The notes under the pieces are model-generated. The model searched no databases, had not been told where the DNA came from, and saw only the letters and a program-made list of their open reading frames with translations. The position numbers and the translations under genes are program-made. From Lachnospiraceae bacterium (GTDB lineage: Bacteria; Bacillota; Clostridia; Lachnospirales; Lachnospiraceae), in NCBI GenBank assembly GCA_910575275.1, contig CAJTEE010000001.1, positions 827,768 through 891,767 on the forward strand: a DNA stretch of 64,000 nucleotides, given 5' to 3'. Positions 52,128-61,464 of the stretch are shown here, piece after piece. The stretch's first letter is position 1; every line of letters begins with the position of its first letter.

Positions 52128-53489
52128 ATGAGTACCTGGTACGAACAGGCAGTTTTTTACCATATTTATCCTCTTGGCCTTACGGGAGCGCCGAGAGAGA
52201 ATCCTGTGACGGGGGAGGAGCGCGCAGCTTCTGCGCGGTTTGAGGCCCTCATGTCCTGGATTCCTCATATGAAAGACTTAAACTGCACCGCCGTCTACAT
52301 CGGCCCGCTGTTTGATTCCTCCACACATGGCTATGATACGCGGGATTTCCGCCTGATTGACAGGCGGCTCGGGACCGGTGAAGATTTTAGGCGTTTTGTG
52401 GCAAACTGCCATGAGAGCGGCATCCGGGTCGTCGTAGACGGTGTATTTAACCATACCGGCCGTGAATTTTTTGCATTTCAGGATATACAGAAAAACCGGG
52501 AGGCATCCCCTTACAGGGACTGGTATAAGGGTGTGAATTTCAGTTGGGGAAGCCCTTTGGGGGATCCCTTCGGATATGAGGCCTGGCAGGGGCATTTTGA
52601 ACTTCCCTGCCTGAACCTCTGGAATCCAGCCGTTCGGGAATATTTATTTGAGACTGTCCGCTTCTGGGTCGAGGAATTTGACATTGACGGCATCCGTCTG
52701 GACTGCGCGAACGTCCTGGATTTCGGCTTTATGAAGGAGCTTCGTGCGCGGACCGAGCCGATGAAAGCGGATTTCTGGCTGATGGGCGAGGTGATCCATG
52801 GAGAATACGGCCGCTGGGTCAATCAGGAAATGCTTCATTCCGTGACGAATTATGAGCTTCACAAGGCCTTCTACTCGGCCCACAACGACCACAACTATTT
52901 TGAAATCGCGCACAACGTACGCCGCCTGGAGGCGGTCGGCGGGCACCTTTATACCTTTGTGGACAACCATGATGAGGACCGGATCGCCAGTAAGCTAAAC
53001 AATCCGGCGCACCTGTTCCCCGTCTATCAGCTTTTGTTCACGCTGCCGGGAATTCCTTCTTTGTATTACGGAAGCGAGTGGGGCATTGAGGGAAAGCGTT
53101 CCAAAACGTCGGATACCGTCCTAAGACCGGCTCTTTCCCTTGCGGATGAAGCTTTAAAGGACAGTGCGCTGACCAAGCACATTGCGGCCCTTGCCGCTGT
53201 CCATACCATGTACCCTGCCTTTCACGGCGGTTCTTATAAGGAGCTTCTTCTTACCAATCGCCAGTATGCGTTTTTGCGCCAGGCAGGGGACTGTTTCCTG
53301 ATCTCGGCGGTCAACAACGATGATTCGCCCGCCACGCTCCAGATTCCGGTCTCTTTCCTTCAGGGCGCCGCACCTTATGCGAACGATCTGCTCGCCCCAA
53401 AGAATGAGACGGTTCCTGTCGAAAACGGCAAACTTTCCGTCATGCTTCCGCCAAACGGCGGTGCAATCCTGAAATTGATGGAGGAATAA
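52128..53489 (+). CDS. GH13 alpha-glucan hydrolase
   Basis: 453 residues, a compact alpha-amylase-family enzyme. Catalytic residues: nucleophile D192 in GIRLDCAN, acid/base E221 in MGEVIHGEY, D282 in VDNHDED; VVVDGVFNHTG is the conserved region I. No signal peptide, so it acts inside the cell, probably on short maltodextrins or stored glycogen. It is followed four bases later by glgB. Confidence 0.9.
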   Translation: MSTWYEQAVFYHIYPLGLTGAPRENPVTGEERAASARFEALMSWIPHMKDLNCTAVYIGPLFDSSTHGYDTRDFRLIDRRLGTGEDFRRFVANCHESGIRVVVDGVFNHTGREFFAFQDIQKNREASPYRDWYKGVNFSWGSPLGDPFGYEAWQGHFELPCLNLWNPAVREYLFETVRFWVEEFDIDGIRLDCANVLDFGFMKELRARTEPMKADFWLMGEVIHGEYGRWVNQEMLHSVTNYELHKAFYSAHNDHNYFEIAHNVRRLEAVGGHLYTFVDNHDEDRIASKLNNPAHLFPVYQLLFTLPGIPSLYYGSEWGIEGKRSKTSDTVLRPALSLADEALKDSALTKHIAALAAVHTMYPAFHGGSYKELLLTNRQYAFLRQAGDCFLISAVNNDDSPATLQIPVSFLQGAAPYANDLLAPKNETVPVENGKLSVMLPPNGGAILKLMEE

Positions 53490-53492
53490 GCA

Positions 53493-55433
53493 ATGGCAAA
53501 AGCAGCAAAAAAGAATACGAAAGCCGAAAAAAAGCCCCAGATCGGGATGGGATTTATCTCCGAGCTTGACCGCTACCTGTTCGGGCAGGGCACACATTAT
53601 AAAATTTTTGAAAAGCTCGGTGCACATCCGAAGACATATAAAGGGAACGATGGGATGTATTTTGCCGTCTGGGCTCCTCATGCGAAGTCCGTTTGCGTAG
53701 TCGGAGACTTTAACGGCTGGGATACCGCTGTTACGCCGATGGCGCCGTTGGCGGATTCCGGCATTTACGAAGCGTTTGTCCCCGGTCTCAGCACCGGCGA
53801 GCTCTATAAGTTTGCGGTCACGACGCAAAAGGGCGATCTGCTTTATAAGGCGGACCCTTACGCCTTCTCTGCCGAATTCCGTCCGGGAACGGCCTCCGTC
53901 ACCGTGGACATTACCGACTTTTCCTGGAGCGACGGCGGCTGGATGGCAGCGCGCAGGAAGGCAGACCCTGCAAAGGCCCCGATGGCCATTTATGAGGTCC
54001 ATCTTGGATCCTGGAAAAAGAAGGACCGCCCTGAAAGGGAGGGGTACTATACATATAAGGAAGCCGCCCATGAGCTCGCAGATTATGTAAAAGCAATGGG
54101 CTATACGCACGTGGAGCTCATGGGGATTGCAGAGCATCCCTTTGACGGCTCCTGGGGCTACCAGGTAACCGGCTACTATGCGCCTACCTCCCGCTACGGT
54201 TCCCCGAAAGAGTTCATGTATTTTGTCAACTACCTCCACAAAAAGGGCATCGGCGTGATCCTGGACTGGGTCCCGGCGCATTTCCCGCGCGACGCCCACG
54301 GACTGGCAGACTTTGACGGTGAACCGCTATACGAGTACGCAGATCCGAGAAAGGGCGAGCATCCCGACTGGGGGACCAAGGTCTTTGATTTCGGCAAAAA
54401 TGAGGTCAAAAATTTCCTGATCGCCAACGCCATGTACTGGGTGGAAAATTATCATGTGGATGGCCTACGTGTCGATGCAGTCGCTTCCATGCTCTATCTC
54501 GACTACGGTCGAAGCGAGGGAAACTGGGTTCCCAACAAATATGGGGAAAATAAAAATCTGGAGGCGATCGAATTTTTTCGCCATTTAAACAGCGTCCTCA
54601 CCGGGCATCTGACCGGCGCGATCATGATCGCCGAGGAGTCCACCGCATGGCCGGGCGTCACAAAGGGGCCGGAGACCGGCGGCCTGGGCTTTACCTTTAA
54701 ATGGAACATGGGCTGGATGCATGATTTCCTCGAATATATGAAGCTCGATCCCTACTTCCGCAAATTCAACCACAACAAGATGACCTTCGGCATCACCTAC
54801 GCGACGAGCGAGCAGTATATTCTGACGCTGTCGCATGACGAGGTCGTTCATCTGAAGTGTTCCATGATTAATAAAATGCCCGGGTATCCGGAGGATAAGT
54901 TTGCCAACCTGAAGGCTGGCTATACCTTTATGATCGGCCATCCCGGAAAAAAACTTTTGTTTATGGGGCAGGATTTCGGGCAGTATCACGAATGGGATGA
55001 AAAAACCTCGCTTGACTGGTATCTTGCCGAGGAGCCGCTGCACCGGGATCTGCAGACATATTGCGGCGATCTTTTACAGCTTTACCGGAAATATCCGGCG
55101 CTTTGGTCCCTGGACAGCGACATTAACGGCTTTTCTTGGATCAATGCCAACGACGGGGATCGGAGCATTTTCAGCTTTGTCCGCCGCGATGAGACCGGGA
55201 AGAAAAATCTTCTGTTCATCATAAACTTTACGCCGATGGCACGGGAGGACTACCGCGTCGGTGTCCCGAAGCAGGGGATCTATACGCTGCTTTTGGACCA
55301 CCTGCACGGGCTTTATAAACGCGGCGAAAGCGCCCCGAAGCTTCGGGCAAAAAAGCAGGAATGCGACGGACAGCCGTACTCCTTTTCCTACCCGCTTCCC
55401 GCCTACGGCACCGCCGTTTTCCGTTTTAACTAA
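53493..55433 (+). CDS. glgB: 1,4-alpha-glucan branching enzyme
   Basis: 646 residues, GH13 branching enzyme that makes alpha-1,6 branches in glycogen. A CBM48 domain precedes the barrel (YFAVWAPHAKSVCVVGDFNGWD). Catalytic residues: D328 in GLRVDAVASML, E381 in IAEESTAWP, D449 in LSHDEVVH. The N-terminal K-rich leader (MAKAAKKNTKAEKKPQ) is unusual but short. Paired with the GH13 hydrolase for glycogen metabolism. Confidence 0.94.
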   Translation: MAKAAKKNTKAEKKPQIGMGFISELDRYLFGQGTHYKIFEKLGAHPKTYKGNDGMYFAVWAPHAKSVCVVGDFNGWDTAVTPMAPLADSGIYEAFVPGLSTGELYKFAVTTQKGDLLYKADPYAFSAEFRPGTASVTVDITDFSWSDGGWMAARRKADPAKAPMAIYEVHLGSWKKKDRPEREGYYTYKEAAHELADYVKAMGYTHVELMGIAEHPFDGSWGYQVTGYYAPTSRYGSPKEFMYFVNYLHKKGIGVILDWVPAHFPRDAHGLADFDGEPLYEYADPRKGEHPDWGTKVFDFGKNEVKNFLIANAMYWVENYHVDGLRVDAVASMLYLDYGRSEGNWVPNKYGENKNLEAIEFFRHLNSVLTGHLTGAIMIAEESTAWPGVTKGPETGGLGFTFKWNMGWMHDFLEYMKLDPYFRKFNHNKMTFGITYATSEQYILTLSHDEVVHLKCSMINKMPGYPEDKFANLKAGYTFMIGHPGKKLLFMGQDFGQYHEWDEKTSLDWYLAEEPLHRDLQTYCGDLLQLYRKYPALWSLDSDINGFSWINANDGDRSIFSFVRRDETGKKNLLFIINFTPMAREDYRVGVPKQGIYTLLLDHLHGLYKRGESAPKLRAKKQECDGQPYSFSYPLPAYGTAVFRFN

Positions 55434-55481
55434 AAATCTGCCGGCTGCGGCGGATCCCTTTCTATGCAAGGAGGAGTGCAT

Positions 55482-56177
55482 ATGCAAACGATACTTGTCT
55501 GCGATGACGATAAACAGATCGTGGAAGCGATCAACATCTATCTGACCGGTGAAGGCTTTGAGGTAATCAAAGCCTTTGATGGTTATGAGGCATTGGAACT
55601 TTTAGAGACCCATGAGGTCAATCTGATGATCGTTGACGTCATGATGCCGGGACTGGATGGAATCCGCACCACGCTCAAGGTGCGGGAGACCAGCAGCATC
55701 CCTATCATCATCCTGTCGGCAAAGTCCGAAGACACTGACAAGATCTTGGGCTTAAATATCGGCGCCGACGATTACATAACAAAGCCCTTTAACCCGTTGG
55801 AACTCGTTGCACGCGTAAAATCGCAGCTTCGCCGCTATACGCAGCTTGGAAATTTAAACCAGCAGAGCAATTCACAGGTCTACAAATGCGGCGGCCTGCT
55901 GATCAACGATGAGAACAAGGAAGTCACCGTGGATGGGGAGCCGATCAAGCTGACCCCGATCGAGTACAACATCCTGCTCCTGCTCGTTAAGAATGCCGGC
56001 AAGGTTTTTTCTATTGACCAGATTTATGAAAAGATCTGGAACGAGGATGCCATCGGTGCGGATAACACGGTTGCCGTCCATATCCGTCATATCCGTGAAA
56101 AGATCGAGATCAATCCCAAGGATCCCCGCTATCTGAAGGTGGTGTGGGGCGTCGGTTATAAGATCGAGAAACAGTAA
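55482..56177 (+). CDS. OmpR/PhoB-type response regulator
   Basis: 231 residues. Receiver domain with D8-D9-D10, phosphoacceptor D52 in LMIVDVMMPG, and K near 102 (ADDYITKPF); the C-terminal winged helix spans about 130-230 (GKVFSIDQIYEKIW, VHIRHIREKIE). Resembles VanR-type regulators. ATG 55482 has AGGAGGAG upstream. Followed by its histidine kinase. Confidence 0.93.
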   Translation: MQTILVCDDDKQIVEAINIYLTGEGFEVIKAFDGYEALELLETHEVNLMIVDVMMPGLDGIRTTLKVRETSSIPIIILSAKSEDTDKILGLNIGADDYITKPFNPLELVARVKSQLRRYTQLGNLNQQSNSQVYKCGGLLINDENKEVTVDGEPIKLTPIEYNILLLLVKNAGKVFSIDQIYEKIWNEDAIGADNTVAVHIRHIREKIEINPKDPRYLKVVWGVGYKIEKQ

Positions 56178-56188
56178 GGAGAGCCTGC

Positions 56189-58483
56189 ATGAATCAGAAT
56201 ACAAAAACCTCGCTCCTGAAACGGCTCGTCGGCTTTTCCCATTTTATCTTTGCGTGCATCGCGTTTACCGGAATCGGCTTTATGTATTTAAACAGCAACT
56301 ATGGCAGAGGCATCTCCTGGGTAAAAGAGGAGGTCTTTGAGCAGTCTCCCGACTTTAATAAAAAGGTGCAGGGCGATATTACGAGCATTTTTGATTATAT
56401 TCAATATCAGGAGATCTTTGAGACCAACGGCGAGGTGGATTATAATAAGGTCGTTCTGGAAACCTCCTCGGGCCCTGACGCAAACGTCTCCTATACGTTA
56501 AATGATATTATCCTTTATGCAAAGTCTTTGGGCTATTATCTCGATGAGGCCGACCATTACGCTTTAAAGGGGAGTCCCGAAAACCTGACGGAGGAGGACA
56601 AGGAGCAGCTCTACGTCCTGTATCGCTGTTATCAGTCGGAGGAGGAGTTAACCGGGCCGGATCAATCCTTTGCCTCCCTTCCGGATCTGACCTACGAAAT
56701 CCTGCGGCGTTTTTCCTCCTACTACTCCATCTATTCCCGGCTCATGTCTGACTTTACGAATTTTTATTTTCGTGTTGCCTTTTATTCGAACAACGATGCG
56801 ATCTATGAAATTCACACGAATGCGTCGGAGATGAGCATCGAAAGCATGATGGAGCTCGGAAAATATGTCTACTATGCGGGGGACTCCACGGATCTGGTCG
56901 TGCGGACGAATTTTGACTCCACCTTTCCAAGCATCCCGGCCATGATGGCAAAGAACAATCCCTATAACAGCAACCAGAATTATATCGTCATCGGGTTAGA
57001 CACCAGCTACAAGGCAAATGACGACTATGCCCAGGCATTCCAGGACTATTCAAGCTCCCGTCGCTCGTTTATCAACGGGATCTATCTGCTGGCGGTCGGA
57101 CTCACGGGCTGCTTTCTGACCTTGTGCTTCCTTTTGTTTGCCTCCGGCCATCAAAGCCTGGGAGATAAAACGGTCTCTTTGTATCCGTTTGATAAGATCC
57201 GGACGGATTTCATGCTCCTTCTTATGGCATTCGTGACCTGGATCTGTATCCGTTTCGCGGCGCCCTTTGCCGCCAAGCTCACGCATCTGGTCGTATCGGA
57301 AAATTATTGGGTCCGCGCCAACCGGATCATGGCGTTTTCCTTCCTTTATTTCTGCGGGCTTCTGACTTTTTTCAGCCTTCTCCGCCGTTATAAGGCCGAA
57401 ACGCTGTGGAAAAACAGCTTTTTATATGAACTGACAGAGGCGCTCTCCGAAAGCACGTTTAAATTCCGGCTGACCGTCAGTTTTGTCGTGTATGTGAGCG
57501 GCAATGTGTTTCTGATCACGCTGGCTGCATTTTTGATTCTGCAGAATGAGGAACAGGTGCTGCGCTCCGCTCCCTTTATCGCAACCATGGCCGCCTGGAT
57601 TGTGGGAAATCTTCTGGTATTTTATTACCTTTACTGCAATTCGGAGCAGACCGACAGACTCCATGAGGCCATTGACCGCATCGCCTCCGGCGAGACCAGC
57701 TACAAGGTGGATACCACGAAATTCTCGAGTCTGGAGGCAGGTCTTGCCGAGGGATTAAACCGAATCAGCGACGGCCTGGAAACGGCCCTGGCCGAACAGG
57801 TGAAGGGGGAGCGACTGAAGGCGGATCTGATCACCAATGTGTCCCATGACATCAAGACGCCGCTTACCTCTATCATCAACTATGTGGATCTCATCAAGCG
57901 TGAGCACATCGAAGATCCCAAGATCCAGAAGTATCTCGAGGTACTAGATCAAAAGTCGCAGCGTTTAAAGACTCTAACCGAGGACTTAGTCGAGGCTTCC
58001 AAGGCCAGCTCCGGAAATATGAATCTGGAAATTACGGACATTGACATTGTCGAGCTGGTTCAGCAGACAAACGGTGAATTTGAAGAAAAATATGCGCTCA
58101 GACGGCTGGAGCTTGTCAATACTCTGCCGAACGAGGTCATCATCATTGAGGCCGACGGCCGGAGGCTGTGGCGCGTGTTGGAAAATCTCTATAATAATGC
58201 GTTCAAATATGCCCTTGAGAACACCCGCGTCTATGTGGGGGTTGAGGACCGCGGCTCGGAGGTGGTCTTCTCCATAAAAAACGTCTCCGCCTCCGCCCTG
58301 AACATCAGCCCCGATGAGCTGACCGAGCGTTTCGTCCGCGGTGATGTCTCCCGCACGACGGAGGGCAGCGGCTTAGGCCTTTCGATCGCCAAGGATTTGA
58401 CCCGGTTACAAGGCGGGACCTTTACGCTTACGATCGACGGTGACCTCTTTAAAGCGGAAGTCATGTTCCCGATTAAAAACTAA
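56189..58483 (+). CDS. Sensor histidine kinase
   Basis: 764 residues. An N-terminal membrane helix (about 15-33) and a large external domain (to about 295) are followed by several membrane helices (about 297-480), an uncommon multi-span linker. Then comes the HisKA with H553 in NVSHDIKTPLTS and a HATPase domain (NLYNNAFKYAL, GSGLGLSIAKDL). The ligand is unknown. It sits 11 bases after the response regulator gene. Confidence 0.93.
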   Translation: MNQNTKTSLLKRLVGFSHFIFACIAFTGIGFMYLNSNYGRGISWVKEEVFEQSPDFNKKVQGDITSIFDYIQYQEIFETNGEVDYNKVVLETSSGPDANVSYTLNDIILYAKSLGYYLDEADHYALKGSPENLTEEDKEQLYVLYRCYQSEEELTGPDQSFASLPDLTYEILRRFSSYYSIYSRLMSDFTNFYFRVAFYSNNDAIYEIHTNASEMSIESMMELGKYVYYAGDSTDLVVRTNFDSTFPSIPAMMAKNNPYNSNQNYIVIGLDTSYKANDDYAQAFQDYSSSRRSFINGIYLLAVGLTGCFLTLCFLLFASGHQSLGDKTVSLYPFDKIRTDFMLLLMAFVTWICIRFAAPFAAKLTHLVVSENYWVRANRIMAFSFLYFCGLLTFFSLLRRYKAETLWKNSFLYELTEALSESTFKFRLTVSFVVYVSGNVFLITLAAFLILQNEEQVLRSAPFIATMAAWIVGNLLVFYYLYCNSEQTDRLHEAIDRIASGETSYKVDTTKFSSLEAGLAEGLNRISDGLETALAEQVKGERLKADLITNVSHDIKTPLTSIINYVDLIKREHIEDPKIQKYLEVLDQKSQRLKTLTEDLVEASKASSGNMNLEITDIDIVELVQQTNGEFEEKYALRRLELVNTLPNEVIIIEADGRRLWRVLENLYNNAFKYALENTRVYVGVEDRGSEVVFSIKNVSASALNISPDELTERFVRGDVSRTTEGSGLGLSIAKDLTRLQGGTFTLTIDGDLFKAEVMFPIKN

Positions 58484-58533
58484 ACGGCCGGGACGCTGCA
58501 CAGGTAGTTTGCAGCGTCCCGGCCGTTTTTGTT
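58482..58533. terminator. Bidirectional terminator between kinase and dehydrogenase genes
   Basis: A perfect 19-bp stem from AAACGGCCGGGACGCTGCA with a 9-base loop, T-runs on both sides. It ends the two-component operon and the convergent amino-acid operon. Confidence 0.92.
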
Positions 58534-58538
58534 TCCTG

Positions 58539-59480
58539 TCAGACGATCTTTCCCACTACTTCCCCGTTTCCAAAAAAGCTGATCAGGTTCTGCGCCGCGA
58601 TCTCGGATACCTTGGTCGCCGCCTCCTTGGTCGCCGGAGCGTAGTGCGGTGTTACCAAGACGTTTTCCATCGCAAACAAAGGGCTCTTTGGGTTTAACGG
58701 TTCTTCCTCGGTCACATCAAGTCCGGCCCCGGCGATTTTTCCTTCTTTTAACGCCCGGATCAGAGCCTCCTCATAAACGACTGCCCCACGGGCGCAGTTA
58801 ATAAGGAGAGCCGTATCCTTCATCAGCTCGAACTCCTTTTCCCCTACACAGTGAAACGTCTCGTCGGACAGATAGCAGTGGAGGCTTACGAAATCCGCCT
58901 CGCGAAAGACCCGTTCTCTCTCAGAAAGCAGCTCGACGCCCTCCGGCGCCTCGTCCAGATAGGGGTCATACGCGATTACCCGCATCCCGAAGCCGTTTTT
59001 CGCCATGGCGGCCATTCTCCGGCCGATTTTTCCGCAGCCAATGATTCCCATCGTTTTTCCGGTCAGCTCGACACCCTCCCTGTAATTCTTGGCTGCAAAG
59101 CCGATCTTTTTGTATGCGAGCGTCACCGGGACCACGTTTTTCGCCAGGCTCATCAAAAGCGCCATCGCGTGCTCCGCCACAGAGAGCCCGTTTGCATCCG
59201 GCGCGGTCGTCACCGTGATCCCAAGCTCCTTTGCGGCCTCGAGGTCAAAATTATCGACACCGACACCGTGCTTGCTGATGATCTTAAGCTTTTTCGCATC
59301 CTTCATCAGCTCACGCGTAATTGGGCGTATGCGGACCAGCATTCCGTCTGCATCCCGCATTTTTTCTCTGAGCGCCGCTTCGCCGGCTCCCATTTCAAGC
59401 TCCACAACCTCATGCCCGGCCGCCTTTAGCAGCCCGATCCCATTTGGATGGATTTTTTCCGTAACCAATATGTTTGCCAT
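58539..59480 (-). CDS. D-2-hydroxyacid dehydrogenase (phosphoglycerate dehydrogenase-like)
   Basis: 313 residues. NAD fold GIIGCGKIGRRMA, catalytic R in NCARGAVV, E in DVTEEEPL, H in VTPHYAP. Similar to SerA without an ACT domain. ATG 59480 has AGGAG seven bases upstream. Last gene of the amino-acid operon; whether it makes phosphohydroxypyruvate or acts on another 2-hydroxyacid is unclear. Confidence 0.88.
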   Translation of the reverse strand: MANILVTEKIHPNGIGLLKAAGHEVVELEMGAGEAALREKMRDADGMLVRIRPITRELMKDAKKLKIISKHGVGVDNFDLEAAKELGITVTTAPDANGLSVAEHAMALLMSLAKNVVPVTLAYKKIGFAAKNYREGVELTGKTMGIIGCGKIGRRMAAMAKNGFGMRVIAYDPYLDEAPEGVELLSERERVFREADFVSLHCYLSDETFHCVGEKEFELMKDTALLINCARGAVVYEEALIRALKEGKIAGAGLDVTEEEPLNPKSPLFAMENVLVTPHYAPATKEAATKVSEIAAQNLISFFGNGEVVGKIV

Positions 59481-59493
59481 GTGTATTCTCCTG

Positions 59494-60672
59494 TTATTTC
59501 TGCATGCGTCCGACGGCTTCCCCAAGCCGCTTCACGCCTTCCACAATGTTTTCGTAGCTGCTCGCATACGACATTCTGAGGTATCCCTCACCGGATGCCC
59601 CGAACACAGAGCCCGGAACCAGTGCGATTCCCTCCTCCTCCAGAAGGCGCTCCGCAAGCTCTGCGCTTGAAAGTCCCAGCTCCTTCCCATTGATAAAGAT
59701 ATAAAACGCACCCTTCGGACATCTGCAGCTAAGTCCGGGAATCTCATTGATGGCCTTTACCGCATAATTCCGGCGTCTCTGGTATTCGGAAACCATTGTT
59801 TCGACTTCGTCCGTCTCTCCCTGCAGCGCCGCGATCGACGCCTTTTGGACAAAGGAGGGTGCGCAGGTCACATTATGCTGATGAATCTTGTTCATGGCAA
59901 GGATGTATTCCTCCGGGGCCGCCACATACTCCAGCCGCCAGCCGGTCATCGAATACGCCTTCGACATGCCGTTTAAGGTGAAGGTCCTCTCCTTCATGCC
60001 TGTGAGTGAAGCGATGCTGACATGCTCTGCCCCGTCGTAGACCAGGCGTTCATACACCTCGTCTGCAATCACAAGAAGATCATGTTGGATGGCAATCTTT
60101 GAAATCTCCTCTAGTATCTGCCTTTTAAGAACGCCGCCGGTCGGATTGTTCGGCGTCACGAGAACAATGGCCTTTGTTTTTTCCGTGACTTTTTCGCGGA
60201 TCTCATCCAGATCCATCTCGTAATCCCGTTCCTCTTTAAGCATATAGCTCGCCGGCACGGCTCCTAAAAGCCGCGGAACATTCACATAATTCATCCAAAC
60301 CGGATCCGGAACCAGGATCTCATCCCCTTCATCCAGGATCGTACACAAAAGATCAAAAATCGCCTCCGACAGGCCGACCGTCACAAGGATCTCCGATGCC
60401 TCGTACGGAATATGGTTCCGCTTTGCCAGCTTTTCTGCGATTGCCTCCCGAAGCTCCATATCCCCGTAGTTGGAGGTATAAAATACCTCGCCCTTTGCAA
60501 GGCTTTCCCTGCATGCTTTCTTTATATATTCCGGCGTATCAAAATCCGGGCGTCCGATTTCGAAATGGAGTACATGCTTCCCCGCGCGCTCCATTGCCAG
60601 CGCCTTTTCATTGACCTTTCGGATCCCCGACGGGAGAAGATTTTCCATACGTGCCGCAATTTTCGTTTTCAT
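59494..60672 (-). CDS. PLP-dependent aminotransferase (class I/II)
   Basis: 392 residues. NPTGG-type motif in VTPNNPTGGVL, DEVYERLVYDG, and the PLP lysine in LNGMSKAYSMTGWRLEY. Fold type I aminotransferase, aspartate/aromatic group by appearance. It follows the aspartate-dehydrogenase-like gene by 22 bases. Confidence 0.92.
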   Translation of the reverse strand: MKTKIAARMENLLPSGIRKVNEKALAMERAGKHVLHFEIGRPDFDTPEYIKKACRESLAKGEVFYTSNYGDMELREAIAEKLAKRNHIPYEASEILVTVGLSEAIFDLLCTILDEGDEILVPDPVWMNYVNVPRLLGAVPASYMLKEERDYEMDLDEIREKVTEKTKAIVLVTPNNPTGGVLKRQILEEISKIAIQHDLLVIADEVYERLVYDGAEHVSIASLTGMKERTFTLNGMSKAYSMTGWRLEYVAAPEEYILAMNKIHQHNVTCAPSFVQKASIAALQGETDEVETMVSEYQRRRNYAVKAINEIPGLSCRCPKGAFYIFINGKELGLSSAELAERLLEEEGIALVPGSVFGASGEGYLRMSYASSYENIVEGVKRLGEAVGRMQK

Positions 60673-60694
60673 ACCCGTTCTCCCTTCTTTTCAT

Positions 60695-61447
60695 CTATAC
60701 GAACCGGAAGCCAAAACCGCCCAAGACTCTGTCAAGGCTGCCGCATGCAGAGAGAGGAACATATTTTCCGGACACACCGCCCTCGGAGAAGCTGGAGACC
60801 CGGATTGTAAAGTCGATGCCCTGGCCTGCCAAATGGATCAGATGCGTGTTTGTATTCACATCCGGGTCTGAAATGATTTTTGAATGTGTCCTGTCAAACC
60901 CGATTCCTGCAAGCGCTACGGCTGCATGGACGTTCACATTTCTCGGATACAGCCCTGCCGCCTCTCTCGTGGGCCCCTCATAGACCACGGTGCGCACCGC
61001 ATCTTCTCTCCCCAGGCTTTTCGGATTTTTGATCGTCTCAATCGAGACCTCCGTCAGGACGCTCTGCCCATCGGAAATGCCGTCGAGCCCCAGGATCGCA
61101 CCATGGGGTAGATAAACGCTTGTACCGTGAGCCGCCGCCGCTTTTTCTACGCACTCTCTCCACGCATCGTCGCGAAAGGCCGTCATGGAAAACGGCATGA
61201 CATCGCAAAAGGCCAGCGCCATCTCTGCATACTCCTTCAAAACCTCCGCCGTCGCGCATTCCACGACCAGATCAAGCCCTTCAAGCATTCCCGCATCCAG
61301 CTTCGAAACCACCTTGGCCCCACAGATACTCGTATCCTTTATAAACGGATCATATACAAACGCAATATCGGCACTCTTGTTTTCCATGACATGCTCTGCC
61401 ATGGCCTTTCCAATTTTTCCGCCGCCTAAAAATGCAACCTTCTTCAT
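60695..61447 (-). CDS. Aspartate dehydrogenase-like protein (DUF108)
   Basis: 250 residues with Rossmann motif VAFLGGGKIGKAMAEH and the DUF108 C-terminal block YPRNVNVHAAVALAGIGFDRT, where the family histidine lies. Converts aspartate and iminoaspartate or oxaloacetate in relatives; here probably a catabolic or unusual amino-acid step. ATG 61447 has AAGGAGGAATCAAG upstream. Confidence 0.86.
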   Translation of the reverse strand: MKKVAFLGGGKIGKAMAEHVMENKSADIAFVYDPFIKDTSICGAKVVSKLDAGMLEGLDLVVECATAEVLKEYAEMALAFCDVMPFSMTAFRDDAWRECVEKAAAAHGTSVYLPHGAILGLDGISDGQSVLTEVSIETIKNPKSLGREDAVRTVVYEGPTREAAGLYPRNVNVHAAVALAGIGFDRTHSKIISDPDVNTNTHLIHLAGQGIDFTIRVSSFSEGGVSGKYVPLSACGSLDRVLGGFGFRFV

Positions 61448-61464
61448 CTTGATTCCTCCTTGTC